Shown here one piece after another: positions 1-9,355 of a DNA stretch of 64,000 nucleotides. The DNA comes from Antarcticimicrobium sp. (lineage in GTDB: Bacteria; Pseudomonadota; Alphaproteobacteria; Rhodobacterales; Rhodobacteraceae): assembly GCF_029212575.1 (NCBI RefSeq), contig NZ_JARGPK010000055.1, positions 147,874 to 211,873 on the forward strand, given 5' to 3'. The notes beneath the pieces were generated by a model. It was not told the origin of the DNA. It saw nothing but the letters and a program-made list of their open reading frames with translations, and searched no databases. The first letter of the stretch is position 1; each line of letters begins with the position of its first letter. A program made the translations under genes and the position numbers.

Positions 1-791
1 CCCACACAGGTTTCCGAACAGACGGTCGGATTGCCGCTCTCGATCCGGGGATAGCACAGGGTGCATTTCTCCGACTTGCCGCTTTCCCAGTTGTAATAGA
101 CCTTCTTGTAGGGGCAGCCCGAGACGCACATGCGCCAGCCCCGGCATTTTTCCTGGTCGATCAGGACGATGCCGTCCTCTTCGCGCTTGTAGATCGCGCC
201 CGAGGGGCAGGAGGCGGCGCAGGCCGGGTTGAGGCAATGCTCGCACAGGCGCGGCAGGTACATCATGAAGGTGTTTTCGTACTCTCCATAGATCTCCTTC
301 TGCACCCCTTCAAAGTTGTAGTCCTGGCTGCGCTTCTCGAACTCGCCGCCCAGGATTTCCTCCCAGTTCGGCCCGTGCTCGATCTTCTGCATCCGCTCGC
401 CCGAGATCTTGGAACGGGGCCGCGCGGTCGGAAACGCCTTGACCTCGGGGGCCGATTTCAGGTGGTCGTAATCAAAATCGAACGGCTCGTAATAATCGTC
501 GATCTCGGGCAGGTCCGGGTTGCCAAAGATATTGGCCAGGATCCGCCATTTCGACCCTTGTTTCGGCTGCAGCTTGCCGGATTTGGTCCGCTCCCAGCCG
601 CCGTTCCAGCGTTTCTGGTTTTCCCAGTCCTTCGGGTATCCGACGCCGGGCTTGGTCTCGACGTTGTTGAACCATGCGTATTCGACGCCGTCGCGGCTGG
701 TCCAGACATTCTTGCAGGTCACGGAACAGGTGTGGCACCCGATGCATTTGTCGAGGTTCAGCACCATGCCGATTTGTGCGCGTACTTTCAT
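1..791 (-). CDS. narH: Respiratory nitrate reductase beta subunit NarH (3' end outside window)
   Basis: Electron-transfer subunit of the membrane-bound, cytoplasm-facing nitrate reductase; its iron-sulfur clusters pass electrons from NarI to the molybdenum centre in NarG. The first 263 codons are present. The N-terminus MKVRAQIGMVLNLDKCIGCHTC carries the first cysteine cluster (CIGCHTC, then CKNVW), and a second group appears about residues 200-235 (CEHCLNPAC, CRGWRMC, CTLC). The W in CRGWRMC is the known replacement of a cysteine ligand that makes the [3Fe-4S] cluster of NarH proteins. The start codon overlaps the narG stop as ATGA, so the two are translationally coupled. narJ and narI would be expected just beyond the window. 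Confidence 0.97.
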   Translation of the reverse strand, partial: MKVRAQIGMVLNLDKCIGCHTCSVTCKNVWTSRDGVEYAWFNNVETKPGVGYPKDWENQKRWNGGWERTKSGKLQPKQGSKWRILANIFGNPDLPEIDDYYEPFDFDYDHLKSAPEVKAFPTARPRSKISGERMQKIEHGPNWEEILGGEFEKRSQDYNFEGVQKEIYGEYENTFMMYLPRLCEHCLNPACAASCPSGAIYKREEDGIVLIDQEKCRGWRMCVSGCPYKKVYYNWESGKSEKCTLCYPRIESGNPTVCSETCV

Positions 792-3700
792 TGTGCGGCC
801 TCCTTCTCGGTCGCTTCATCGTCAAGCCAGTCGACCTTGTTCATTTTCCGGACGATGACGAATTCGTCGCGGTTCGACCCCACGGTGCCGTAGTAGTTGA
901 AGCCGTAGGACAGATGCGCGTAGCCGCCGATCATGTGGGTCGGTTTCAGCACCGTGCGGGTGACCGAATTGTGGATGCCGCCGCGCAGCCCGGTTTTCTG
1001 CGAACCGGGGGTGTTCACGATCTTTTCCTGCGCGTGGTACATGAAGACCGTGCCTTCGCGGATCCGCTGCGAGACCACGGCACGCGCGGTCAGCGCCCCG
1101 TTGACGTTATAGGCCTCGATCCAGTCGTTATCCGCGATCCCGGCCTTCTTGGCATCGACCTCGGACAGCCAGACCACCGGCCCGCCCCGGTTCAGCGTCA
1201 GCATCAGCAGGTTGTCGGAATAGGTCGAGTGGATGCCCCATTTCTGGTGCGGCGTGATGAAGTTCAGCACCAGGCTGTCGCCGCTGTCCTGCACCCCCTT
1301 GGTGACGGTCTTTAGGTCCACCGGCGGGCGGTAGGAGACGAAGCCCTCGCCAAAGGCGCGCATCCACAGGTGATCCTGATAAAGCTGTTGTCGCCCGGTC
1401 AGGGTGCGCCATGGGATCAGCTCATGCACGTTGGTGTAGCCGGCGTTATAGCAGACCTCTTCGCTTTCGATCCCCGACCATGTGGGCGACGAGATGATCT
1501 TGCGCGGTTGCGCCGCGATGTCGCGGAAGCGGATCTTGACGTGCTCCTGCCCCTCGGCCAAATGCGCGTGTTCGCGCCCCGTTGCCTTGCTGAGCTGTTG
1601 CCAGGCCTTGACGGCGACCTCGCCGTTGGTCTCGGGCGCCAGCATCAGGATCACCTCTGTGGCGTCGATGTCCGTGTCGATCCTGGCGCAGCCCTTGGCC
1701 GGGCCGTCGAGGTGCACGCCGTTCAGGTCGCGCAGGTGCTGGACCTCGGTCTTGGTGTCCCAGGCGATGCCCTTGCCGCCGTTGCCGATGTCGTCCATCA
1801 GCGGCCCAAGCGCGGTGAAGCGATCGTAGATCGCGGTATAGTCCCGCTCGACCGCGATATAATTCGGCGCGGTCTTGCCCGGGATCAGATCGCATTCGCC
1901 CTTCTTCCAGTCGCGCACCTGGTCCTGCGCGATCTCTGCCGGGGTGTCGTGCAGGATCGGCAGGGCGATCACGTCGGTCTCCTGGCCGAGATAACCCGGC
2001 ACGATCTCCTGGAATTTCCTGGCGACCGCCTTGAAGATCTCCCAGTCCGACTTGGATTCATACGCGGGGTCCACCGCCGCCTGTAGCGGGTGGATGAACG
2101 GGTGCATGTCCGAGGTGTTCAGGTCGTTCTTCTCGTACCAGCTTGCCGTCGGCAGCACGATGTCGGAGTAGACCGCCGTGGTCGACATGCGGAAGTCGAT
2201 GGTGACCAGCAGGTCGAGCTTGCCCTTGGGCGCCTCGTCATGCCAGACGGCCTCCTTCGGCTTTTGCCGGCCTTCCTCGCCCAGGTCCTTGCCAAGGACA
2301 CCGTTGTCGGTGCCCAGAAGGTGGCGCAGGAAATACTCGTGCCCCTTGCCGGAACTTCCCAGCAGGTTGGAGCGCCAGACGAAGAGGTTGCGCGGCCAGT
2401 TTTCCGGTGCGTCGGGGTCTTCGCAGGACATGTCCAATGCGCCCGATTTCAGGTTTTCCGCGATATAGTCGCGCGGCTCCTGACCGGCGGCTTTCGCGGC
2501 CTTGGCCACCTCCAGCGGGTTCTGCTTGAGTTGCGGCGCGGAGGGCAGCCAGCCCATCCGCTCGGCCCGGATGTTGAAGTCGATCATCGAGGCGTCCCAA
2601 TCGCCGGCGGGGGCGGTGGGCGACAGGATCTCGTCCGCGGTCAGCGTCTCGTAGCGCCACTGGTCGGTATGGGCATACCAGGCGCTGGTGCCATTCATGT
2701 GGCGCGGCGGACGCGCCCAGTCGAGCGCGAAGGCCAGCGGTTGCCAGCCGGTCTGCGGGCGCAGTTTTTCCTGGCCGACGTAGTGGCTCCAGCCGCCGCC
2801 GGACTGGCCGATGCAGCCGCACATCACCAGCATGTTGATGATGCCGCGGTAGTTCATGTCCATGTGGTACCAGTGGTTCAAACCGGCGCCGAGGATCACC
2901 ATCGACTTGCCGTTGGTCTTTTCGGCGTTGAGCGCGAATTCGCGCGCCACGGCGGTGATCTTGTCGGCCGGAACGCCGGTGATCTTTTCCGCCCATTTCG
3001 GGGTATAGGGGACGTCGGCGTTGAAATCGTCGGTGACCCAGTCGCCGCCCAGCCCGCGGTCGAGCCCGTAGTTGGCGCAAAACAGGTCGAAGACGGTGGC
3101 GACCTGCGCCTCGCCGTCGGCCAGTTTGACGGTCTTGACCGGGATGTTGCGCGTCAGCACGTCGGGGTGGTCGCAGCGCACGAAATTCTCGGTCGCCACG
3201 CCGCCGAAATAGGGGAAATCGACACCGACCACATCGTCATGATCCTCGTCGAGGACCAGCGACATCTTGAGTTGGGTGTCGGTGCCTTTGGCGCGCTCCT
3301 CCAGGTTCCATTCGCCGTCCTCGCCCCAGCGGTAGCCGATCGAGCCGTTGGGCGCGACATAGCTGCCCGAGGTGGCGTCGAGCGCGATGGTCTTCCACTC
3401 GGGGTTGTTGTCCTCGCCCAGCTTGTCGTCGAAATCCTCGGCCCGCAGGAACCGGCCCGGCACAAGCTTGCCGTCCTTTTCCTCCAGCCGGACCAGCATC
3501 GGGAAATCGGAGTACTTGCGGCAGTAGTCCTCGAAATATTCCGCCTGCCGGTCGAGGTGAAACTCGCGCAGGATCACGTGGCCCATGGCCATCGCCAGCG
3601 CAGCATCGGTGCCCTGCTGCGGCGCCAGCCAGACATCGCCGAATTTCGCCGCCTCGGAATAGTCGGGGCAGATCACCGCCGACTTGGCGCCGCGATAGCG

Positions 3701-4513
3701 CGCCTCGGTATAGAAATGTGCGTCGGGGGTGCGGGTCTGCGGCACGTTGGAGCCCCAGATCAGCAGGAAGCCCGCGTTGTACCAGTCGGCCGATTCCGGC
3801 ACGTCGGTCTGTTCGCCCCAGGTCATCGGGCTGGCCGGCGGCAGGTCGCAGTACCAGTCGTAGAACGACATGCAGGTGCCACCCAGCAGGCTCAGATAGC
3901 GCGTGCCGGCGGCATAGCTGACCATCGACATGGCCGGGATCGGGGAAAAGCCGAACACGCGGTCGGGGCCGTAGGTCTTGGCGGTATAGGCGTTGGCGGC
4001 GGCCGTGATCTCGGTCGCCTCGTCCCAGGTTGCCCGCACGAAACCGCCCTTGCCACGCGTGGTCACATAGCTCGCGCGCAGGATCGGATCGCCCTGCAGC
4101 TTGGTCCAGGCGGCGATGGGATCCATTGTCTTGCGCATCTCGCGCCAGATCTTCATCAGCTTGCCACGGATCAGCGGGGTCTTCACCCGGTTGGCGGAAT
4201 AGAGATACCAGCTGTAGCTGGCGCCGCGCGCACAGCCGCGCGGCTCATGGTTGGGCAGGTCGGCGCGGGTGCGCGGGTAATCGGTCTGCTGGGTTTCCCA
4301 GGTGACGATGCCGGATTTCACGTAGATCTTCCACGAACACGACCCGGTGCAGTTCACCCCGTGGGTCGAGCGCACGATCTTGTCATGCCGCCAACGGTTT
4401 CTGTAGGTGTCTTCCCAGTCGCGGTTTTCGCGGGTGAGCTGACCGTGGCCGTTGGCGAACCGGCCCAGTTCCTTGGACTGCAGGAAATTCAGTCTGTCGA
4501 GGAGATGGCTCAT
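788..4513 (-). CDS. narG: Respiratory nitrate reductase alpha subunit NarG
   Basis: Catalytic molybdopterin subunit reducing nitrate to nitrite with quinol-derived electrons. The 1241-residue length is normal for NarG. The N-terminal segment has the HGVNCTGSC motif with the HxxxCxxxC-type ligand set of the FS0 cluster (about residues 50-60) and the GASYSWYLYSANR stretch found in NarG. The start at MSHLLDRLNF is preferred over a 13-residue upstream extension because AAAGGACAG lies just upstream and NarG proteins begin this way. It follows narK by 64 bases and overlaps narH by four bases, so narK-narG-narH form one operon, presumably continued by narJI. Confidence 0.98.
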   Translation of the reverse strand: MSHLLDRLNFLQSKELGRFANGHGQLTRENRDWEDTYRNRWRHDKIVRSTHGVNCTGSCSWKIYVKSGIVTWETQQTDYPRTRADLPNHEPRGCARGASYSWYLYSANRVKTPLIRGKLMKIWREMRKTMDPIAAWTKLQGDPILRASYVTTRGKGGFVRATWDEATEITAAANAYTAKTYGPDRVFGFSPIPAMSMVSYAAGTRYLSLLGGTCMSFYDWYCDLPPASPMTWGEQTDVPESADWYNAGFLLIWGSNVPQTRTPDAHFYTEARYRGAKSAVICPDYSEAAKFGDVWLAPQQGTDAALAMAMGHVILREFHLDRQAEYFEDYCRKYSDFPMLVRLEEKDGKLVPGRFLRAEDFDDKLGEDNNPEWKTIALDATSGSYVAPNGSIGYRWGEDGEWNLEERAKGTDTQLKMSLVLDEDHDDVVGVDFPYFGGVATENFVRCDHPDVLTRNIPVKTVKLADGEAQVATVFDLFCANYGLDRGLGGDWVTDDFNADVPYTPKWAEKITGVPADKITAVAREFALNAEKTNGKSMVILGAGLNHWYHMDMNYRGIINMLVMCGCIGQSGGGWSHYVGQEKLRPQTGWQPLAFALDWARPPRHMNGTSAWYAHTDQWRYETLTADEILSPTAPAGDWDASMIDFNIRAERMGWLPSAPQLKQNPLEVAKAAKAAGQEPRDYIAENLKSGALDMSCEDPDAPENWPRNLFVWRSNLLGSSGKGHEYFLRHLLGTDNGVLGKDLGEEGRQKPKEAVWHDEAPKGKLDLLVTIDFRMSTTAVYSDIVLPTASWYEKNDLNTSDMHPFIHPLQAAVDPAYESKSDWEIFKAVARKFQEIVPGYLGQETDVIALPILHDTPAEIAQDQVRDWKKGECDLIPGKTAPNYIAVERDYTAIYDRFTALGPLMDDIGNGGKGIAWDTKTEVQHLRDLNGVHLDGPAKGCARIDTDIDATEVILMLAPETNGEVAVKAWQQLSKATGREHAHLAEGQEHVKIRFRDIAAQPRKIISSPTWSGIESEEVCYNAGYTNVHELIPWRTLTGRQQLYQDHLWMRAFGEGFVSYRPPVDLKTVTKGVQDSGDSLVLNFITPHQKWGIHSTYSDNLLMLTLNRGGPVVWLSEVDAKKAGIADNDWIEAYNVNGALTARAVVSQRIREGTVFMYHAQEKIVNTPGSQKTGLRGGIHNSVTRTVLKPTHMIGGYAHLSYGFNYYGTVGSNRDEFVIVRKMNKVDWLDDEATEKEAAQ

Positions 4514-4577
4514 TTGGCTGTCCTTTCGATGTCGGAGAGGGTCCGGCAGCACCTGCGCCGCCGGACCGGATATCTGT

Positions 4578-7301
4578 TCAACTGGCGGGGGCCGTTGCGG
4601 CGGCCTTGGCCGCGCCGCCGCGTTCCAGGTCGTAGAGCAGGCTGCCGCGCCGGGTGTAATAGACCCAGGTGATCGCCAGGCAGATCGCGTAGAAGACCAG
4701 GAAGCCCCAGAGCGCGCCCACCGGCGAGCCGGTCATCGCGATCGACGTGCCGTAGGCCTTGGGGATGAAGAAGGCGCCGTAAGCCGCGATCGCGCTGGTG
4801 AAGGCGATGATCGCCGCGCTCTCGCGGTCGGCCTGCTTGCGGCTGGCCGCCGCATCCAGGTTGGGCAGCAGGCGTGGCACCTCGCGGCCCATGATCGCCG
4901 GGATCATCTGGAAGGTCGAGGCATTGCCGACCCCGGTCAGCAGGAACAGCGCCATGAAGGCCGCGAAGAACCCCGCAAAGCTGCCCGCCCCGAGGGCGGC
5001 GATCACCCCGAACACCGCCACGATCATCGCCGCAAAGGTCCAGAACGTGACCCGGCCGCCGCCGAAGCGGTCGCTGATCCAACCGGTGCCGGCGCGGCTG
5101 AGCGCGCCCACCAGCGGGCCGAGGAACACGTATTGCATCGCGTTCACCTCCGGGAAGGACAGCCGCGTCAGCAGCGGGAAGCCCGCCGAATAGCCGATGA
5201 AGCTGCCAAAGGTGCCGGTGTAGAGGATGCACATCAGCCAGTTGTGCTTGCGGCTGAAGATGATCGCCTGTTCGCGGAAGCTTGCCCGCGCATCGGCGAT
5301 GTCATCCATGCCGATCCAGGCCGCGGCGGTGGCGGCAATGATGAAGGGCACCCAGACAAAGCCGGCGTTCTGCATCCACAGTTGCCCGCCATCCGACAGC
5401 GTCTGCGGTGCGCCACCTAGGGCGCCGAACACGCCCGCCGTGATGACGAGGGGCACCAGGAACTGCATCACCGAAACCCCGAGGTTGCCCAGCCCCGCGT
5501 TCATTGCCAGCGCGTTGCCCTTTTCCGCCTTCGGGAAGAAAAAGGCGATGTTGGCCATCGACGAGGCGAAGTTGCCGCCGCCAAAGCCGCAAAGCAGCGC
5601 CAGCGTCAGGAAGATCAGATAGGGCGTGCCGGCGTCCTGCACCGCATAGCCGATCCCCACGGCGGGCAGCAGCAGCGAGGCGGTCGACAGCGTCGTCCAG
5701 AGCCGGCCACCGAAGATCGGCACCATGAAGCTGTAGAATATGCGCAAGGTGGCGCCGGAAAGCCCGGGCAGTGCGGCCAGCCAGAACAGCTGGCTGGTCG
5801 AGAAGTCGAACCCGATCGCGGGCAGTCGCGCGACCACCATCGACCAGACCATCCAGACCGAGAACGCCAGCAGCAGCGCCGGGATCGAGATCCACAGGTT
5901 GCGGCGCGCGATGCGGCGGCCCTTCTCCTGCCAGAAATCAGATTCCTCCGGGCGCCAGTCCTCCAGCACCCGGGGCATCACGGTGCGCTCAGGGTCGTGG
6001 ATCTCCTGCATCTCGGGCAGCGCCGGCAGGGTGTCCAGCGCCTCGCCATGAGTCTTGCGCTCCATTGCCCGGACCGACATATGCATCCACAGCAGGGCGA
6101 CACCGACCAGCGCGAACAGCAGCGCAAAGCACGAGGTGTAGACACCACTTATGTCCAGCAGCGTACCGAACAGGATCGGCAGGACAAAACCGCCGAGGCC
6201 ACCGATCATACCGACAAGGCCACCGACCGCGCCGACATGGTTCGGGTAATAGACCGGGATGTGCTTGAACACCGCCGCCTTGCCCAGGCTCATGAAGAAG
6301 CCGAGCACGAAAAGAACCGCCACGAAGGGCCAGACGTCCATTTGCGTCGAGAAGGCGATCGGGCCGTCCTTGCCCTGGATCACGTAATCGGTCGGCGGAT
6401 AGGACAGCATGAACAGCAGGACCATGGAAAACCCGAAGGTCCAGTACATGACCGAGCGCGCGCCGAACTTGTCGGACAGGTGGCCGCCGTAGGCGCGGAA
6501 CAGGCTGGCCGAGAGGCTGAACGAGGCTGCGGCCATCCCGGCGGTTTTCACGTCAAGGCCGTAGACCTCGATCAGGTAGTGCGGCATCCACAGCGCCAGC
6601 GCCACGAAGGCGCCAAACACCAGGAAGTAATACAGCGAGAAGCGCCAGACCTGGAGGTTCTTGAGCGGCGCGAACTGTTCGGCCATCGAGGGCGCCCGCA
6701 CGCCCGTCTTGCGCCGCTCGACCATTTCCGGATCGTCCTTGGCGAACAGGAAGAACAGCACGCCGATGACGGCCAGCGCCGCGGCCCAGGCATAGGCGAC
6801 GCCGTGCCAGCCATAGGCCACCATGACGAAGGGGGCGACGAATTTCGTTACCGCCGCGCCGACGTTGCCGGCCCCGAAAATGCCCAGCGCGGTGCCCTGG
6901 CGGCCCGCGTCGTACCAGCGCGACACATAGGCCACGCCGATGATGAACGATCCGCCGGCAAGCCCGATGCCAAGAGCGGCGATCAGGTACATCACGTAAC
7001 TGTCGGCCAGCGTCAGCGCCCAGGTGGCCATTGCGGTCAGGATCATCTGCGCCGGAAACACCAGCCGGCCACCGTATTTCTCGGTCCAGACGCCGAGAAA
7101 CAGGCGGGTGATCGACCCGGTCAGGATGGGGGTCGCGACCAGAATGCCGAACTGCGCCTCGCTCAGGCCCAACTCGTCCTTGATCGCGACACCGATAATG
7201 GAAAAGATCGTCCAGACCGCGAAACACGCGGTAAAGGCGAAGGTACTGAGGCCGAGGGCACGGTTCTGGTCCGCGCGAGCTACGCCATCGAGCGTTGTCA
7301 T
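4578..7301 (-). CDS. narK: Fused nitrate/nitrite transporter NarK (NarK1-NarK2 double protein)
   Basis: A 907-residue protein made of two complete major-facilitator domains, each with about 12 membrane spans. The N-terminal half (about 1-430) resembles the NarK1-type nitrate/proton symporter and the C-terminal half (about 460-900) the NarK2-type nitrate/nitrite antiporter; the second half carries the glycine-rich nitrate signature around GFGGGNFASSMANI. The halves are joined by a charged linker rich in E, P and R. The same fusion is known from Paracoccus. The start MTTLDGVARA is chosen because GGAGGG sits six bases upstream; an in-frame extension upstream lacks a binding site. Nitrate import and nitrite export would feed NarGHI. 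Confidence 0.96.
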   Translation of the reverse strand: MTTLDGVARADQNRALGLSTFAFTACFAVWTIFSIIGVAIKDELGLSEAQFGILVATPILTGSITRLFLGVWTEKYGGRLVFPAQMILTAMATWALTLADSYVMYLIAALGIGLAGGSFIIGVAYVSRWYDAGRQGTALGIFGAGNVGAAVTKFVAPFVMVAYGWHGVAYAWAAALAVIGVLFFLFAKDDPEMVERRKTGVRAPSMAEQFAPLKNLQVWRFSLYYFLVFGAFVALALWMPHYLIEVYGLDVKTAGMAAASFSLSASLFRAYGGHLSDKFGARSVMYWTFGFSMVLLFMLSYPPTDYVIQGKDGPIAFSTQMDVWPFVAVLFVLGFFMSLGKAAVFKHIPVYYPNHVGAVGGLVGMIGGLGGFVLPILFGTLLDISGVYTSCFALLFALVGVALLWMHMSVRAMERKTHGEALDTLPALPEMQEIHDPERTVMPRVLEDWRPEESDFWQEKGRRIARRNLWISIPALLLAFSVWMVWSMVVARLPAIGFDFSTSQLFWLAALPGLSGATLRIFYSFMVPIFGGRLWTTLSTASLLLPAVGIGYAVQDAGTPYLIFLTLALLCGFGGGNFASSMANIAFFFPKAEKGNALAMNAGLGNLGVSVMQFLVPLVITAGVFGALGGAPQTLSDGGQLWMQNAGFVWVPFIIAATAAAWIGMDDIADARASFREQAIIFSRKHNWLMCILYTGTFGSFIGYSAGFPLLTRLSFPEVNAMQYVFLGPLVGALSRAGTGWISDRFGGGRVTFWTFAAMIVAVFGVIAALGAGSFAGFFAAFMALFLLTGVGNASTFQMIPAIMGREVPRLLPNLDAAASRKQADRESAAIIAFTSAIAAYGAFFIPKAYGTSIAMTGSPVGALWGFLVFYAICLAITWVYYTRRGSLLYDLERGGAAKAAATAPAS

Positions 7302-7379
7302 GGGTGTCCCTCCAAATACTGGGCACGCTGCAAGCAGCGCGATTTGGAGACAGACAAGTGGAGTTTCGTCATCGTTCGG

Positions 7380-7393
7380 TTGATCCAGATCAA
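7380..7393. promoter_or_regulatory. FNR/NarR-type binding site upstream of narK
   Basis: TTGATCCAGATCAA is an exact match to the FNR-family consensus TTGAT-N4-ATCAA. Its centre is about 85 bases upstream of the narK start codon, which fits an activator site near -41.5 with a transcription start about 45 bases before narK. It would let FNR (anoxia) or NarR (nitrate/nitrite) activate narKGH. I did not find a convincing -10 element. Confidence 0.85.
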
Positions 7394-7494
7394 GAAGGGC
7401 GCCGGGCCGGGTCGAAATAAACCCAAGGTCGAATTGCTTGGGGAGGGGCGGAAAAATATGTGGACCGGGCGGGCGAACTTCTTCCATCCGTTGC

Positions 7495-7508
7495 TTGACA
7501 ATTATCAA
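7495..7508. promoter_or_regulatory. Second FNR/NarR-type binding site, next to narR
   Basis: TTGACAATTATCAA matches TTGAT-N4-ATCAA with one change (C for T). It lies about 50 bases before the narR start, too close to place a class II transcription start upstream of the ribosome-binding site, so autoregulation or repression of narR is as likely as activation. Confidence 0.7.
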
Positions 7509-7551
7509 TTGACGCCCGTAGCAAGGCGGTACGGTTTCAGCAGGAGGCGAT

Positions 7552-8250
7552 GTGCGACCTGAAGATATCCCGGAGATTCGGGCCCTCGACCTGTTTCGAG
7601 ATATGTCGGAGGAAAACTTCGGCGATCTGGTCCGGGGGGGCTACGTCCAGACGTTTCCGCCCCAGGTCCAGCTTACAACCGAGGGAGATCACTCCGATTT
7701 CCTGCACATCGTGCTGACCGGCAGCGTCGAGATGTTCGCCACATGGAATGGCAGGGAAACCTCGATGGCGACGGTCCGTCCGATTTCGACCTTCATCCTC
7801 GCCGCCACGATCAAGGACGCGCCCTATCTGATGTCGGCCCGTACGTCCGAGAAATCCCGCATCATCTTGCTGCCGTCGATGGATGTGCGTGCCGTCTTCG
7901 AGAATGACAACGGGTTCGCCCGCGCCGTGGTTTCCGAACTTGCCCAATGCTACCGCGCGGTGGTCAAGACGTCGAAGGATCTCAAGCTGCGGTCCTCGAT
8001 CGAGCGTCTTGCCAATTATCTTCTGCGCAGCCGCCGCCGTGCCGGCGACGCCCCGGAGTTCGAGCTTCTGCTCGAGAAGCGCCGCCTGGCGTCGTTTCTG
8101 GGGATGACGCCGGAAAACCTGTCGCGCGCGTTCAAGGCGCTGCGCCCCTACGGTGTCGAAGTCGAGGGCGCGACCGTGCGCATCACCGACCTCGACAGCC
8201 TTGAACGCCTGGCAAAACCCAGCCCGCTGATCGACGATTTCTCGACCTGA
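7552..8250 (+). CDS. narR: Crp/Fnr-family regulator, NarR-like
   Basis: A 232-residue regulator with an N-terminal cyclic-nucleotide-binding-type beta barrel (about 1-120), a dimer helix and a C-terminal winged helix. The recognition helix TPENLSRAF has the E-x-x-S-R set that in FNR reads TTGAT-N4-ATCAA, exactly the boxes found next door. Only one cysteine is present (in LAQCYR), so it cannot hold the FNR [4Fe-4S] cluster; it belongs with NarR/DNR/NNR types. The start is GTG with CAGGAGG five bases upstream. The arrangement, divergent from a fused narK followed by narGH, is that of Paracoccus narR, whose product activates narKGHJI in response to nitrate or nitrite; the same role is inferred here. 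Confidence 0.88.
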   Translation: MRPEDIPEIRALDLFRDMSEENFGDLVRGGYVQTFPPQVQLTTEGDHSDFLHIVLTGSVEMFATWNGRETSMATVRPISTFILAATIKDAPYLMSARTSEKSRIILLPSMDVRAVFENDNGFARAVVSELAQCYRAVVKTSKDLKLRSSIERLANYLLRSRRRAGDAPEFELLLEKRRLASFLGMTPENLSRAFKALRPYGVEVEGATVRITDLDSLERLAKPSPLIDDFST

Positions 8251-8368
8251 GTGACCCTGGCCCCATCCGGCAGGGACGGGGCCCGGACACGCGACTTTCG
8301 CGCGTCGGCCCTGTTCAGCTTTCCGTCCTTTGGCGCGGTCGAATTGACCGGTGGTGTTGCGACGCCCT

Positions 8369-9065
8369 TCAGTCGGCTTCGGTGCGTTTGACACCGAATA
8401 CGGCAAGGTAGAGCGCCGGGACGAAGAGCAGCGTAATGAGCGTTCCGGCAACGATCCCGCCCATCATCGCATAGGCCATCGGCCCCCAGAAGATCTGGCG
8501 CGAGATCGGGATCAGGGCAAAACTCGCTGCTGCCGCGGTCAGAAGGATCGGCCGGGCGCGGCTGTCGCTGGCCTGGTAGACCGCCTGCCACGGGTTCATG
8601 CCTGCGGCGCGCAGAACCTCGATCTCGCTCACCAGGTTTATCGAGTTGCGGATCAGGATCCCGGCCAGCGCCAGCACGCCGAGGATCGCCACGAAGCCGA
8701 GCGGCGCGCCGGAGGGCACCAGCGCCGCGACCACGCCGATCAGCCCGAGGGGGGCGGCGCAAAGCACGACAAAGGTCAGCCGGAACCCCTGCATCTGGAT
8801 CATGATCAGGGTCAGCATCACCAAAAGCATGATCGGCACGACCGCCGCGATTGGACCCTGACTCGCCGGCTTTCCTCGACCGAGCCGCCCAGCTCGACGG
8901 AATATCCCGGCGGCAACGTCGCCGCAATGCCCCCGATGCCGTCCGCCAGATCCGCGGCAACGGTGGCGGCCTGATCGTCGGTGACAACCGCCGCCTTCAC
9001 GGTGATGCGGGGCACCCGGTCGCGCTGGTGAACCTCGAGCTGTTCGGCGGCGAACTCAAAGGTCG
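8369..9065 (-). pseudogene. C-terminal fragment of an RND efflux pump, frameshifted
   Basis: Remnant of an inner-membrane RND transporter. The first part reads ITVKAAVVTDDQAATVA and GYSVELGG, typical of the porter subdomain near residue 750-800 of the family; the second part (from about 8839 down to 8369) reads PIMLLVMLTLIMIQM and GILIRNSINLV, typical of the last membrane helices. The two parts are in different frames: near 8865 the sequence after GSVEES needs one extra base to continue as SQGPIAAVVPIM. The fragment therefore lacks about three quarters of a normal ~1030-residue pump, has no start of its own, and is fused directly to the adaptor fragment upstream. Non-functional. Confidence 0.85.
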
Positions 9066-9355
9066 AGGGCCGCCTCCGCCGCCCGCAGCGCCTGTTGCTG
9101 CTGTACCGCGTCGAGCCGCGCCAGCACCGCGCCGGCCTCAACCTGGTCGCCCGCCTCGACGGGAACCTCGGCCAGGCGCCCTCCGGCCGGAAACGACAGC
9201 TCCACCGGATCGCGGGCCACAATTTCCCCGGTCAGGGAAAACGCCCGGGTTTCCGCCTTTTCCTCGACGGTGACGATCTCGACCGCGAGAGGCGGCGCGG
9301 CGAGCGCGGGCAATGAAATGCAGCATAGCGCGAGGATCAGGGACAGCCGGGTCAT
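9056..9355 (-). pseudogene. N-terminal fragment of an RND periplasmic adaptor (HlyD/MFP family)
   Basis: 99 codons: a signal peptide (MTRLSLILALCCISLPALA), then the usual start of a membrane-fusion adaptor, with VSLTGE-like beta strand and the GRLAEVPVEAGDQVEAGAVLARLD lipoyl/barrel segment split by an invariant-type G-x-V-x-A-G. It ends inside the first coiled-coil helix at AALRAAEAAL, where the reading frame runs into pump sequence and stops. Normal adaptors are 350-400 residues. The deletion removed the rest of this gene and most of the pump gene. The start directly follows the tetR remnant stop. Confidence 0.85.

Noticed and set aside
2090..4672. 860-codon open frame opposite narG
   Set aside because: It is the antisense shadow of narG: it has no domain, and its composition (R, G, A, H, V) is that expected from reverse reading of a GC-rich gene.
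8259..8283. GGCCCC/GGGGCC hairpin as narR terminator
   Set aside because: Six-base stem, 13-base loop and no T-run; too weak to call.
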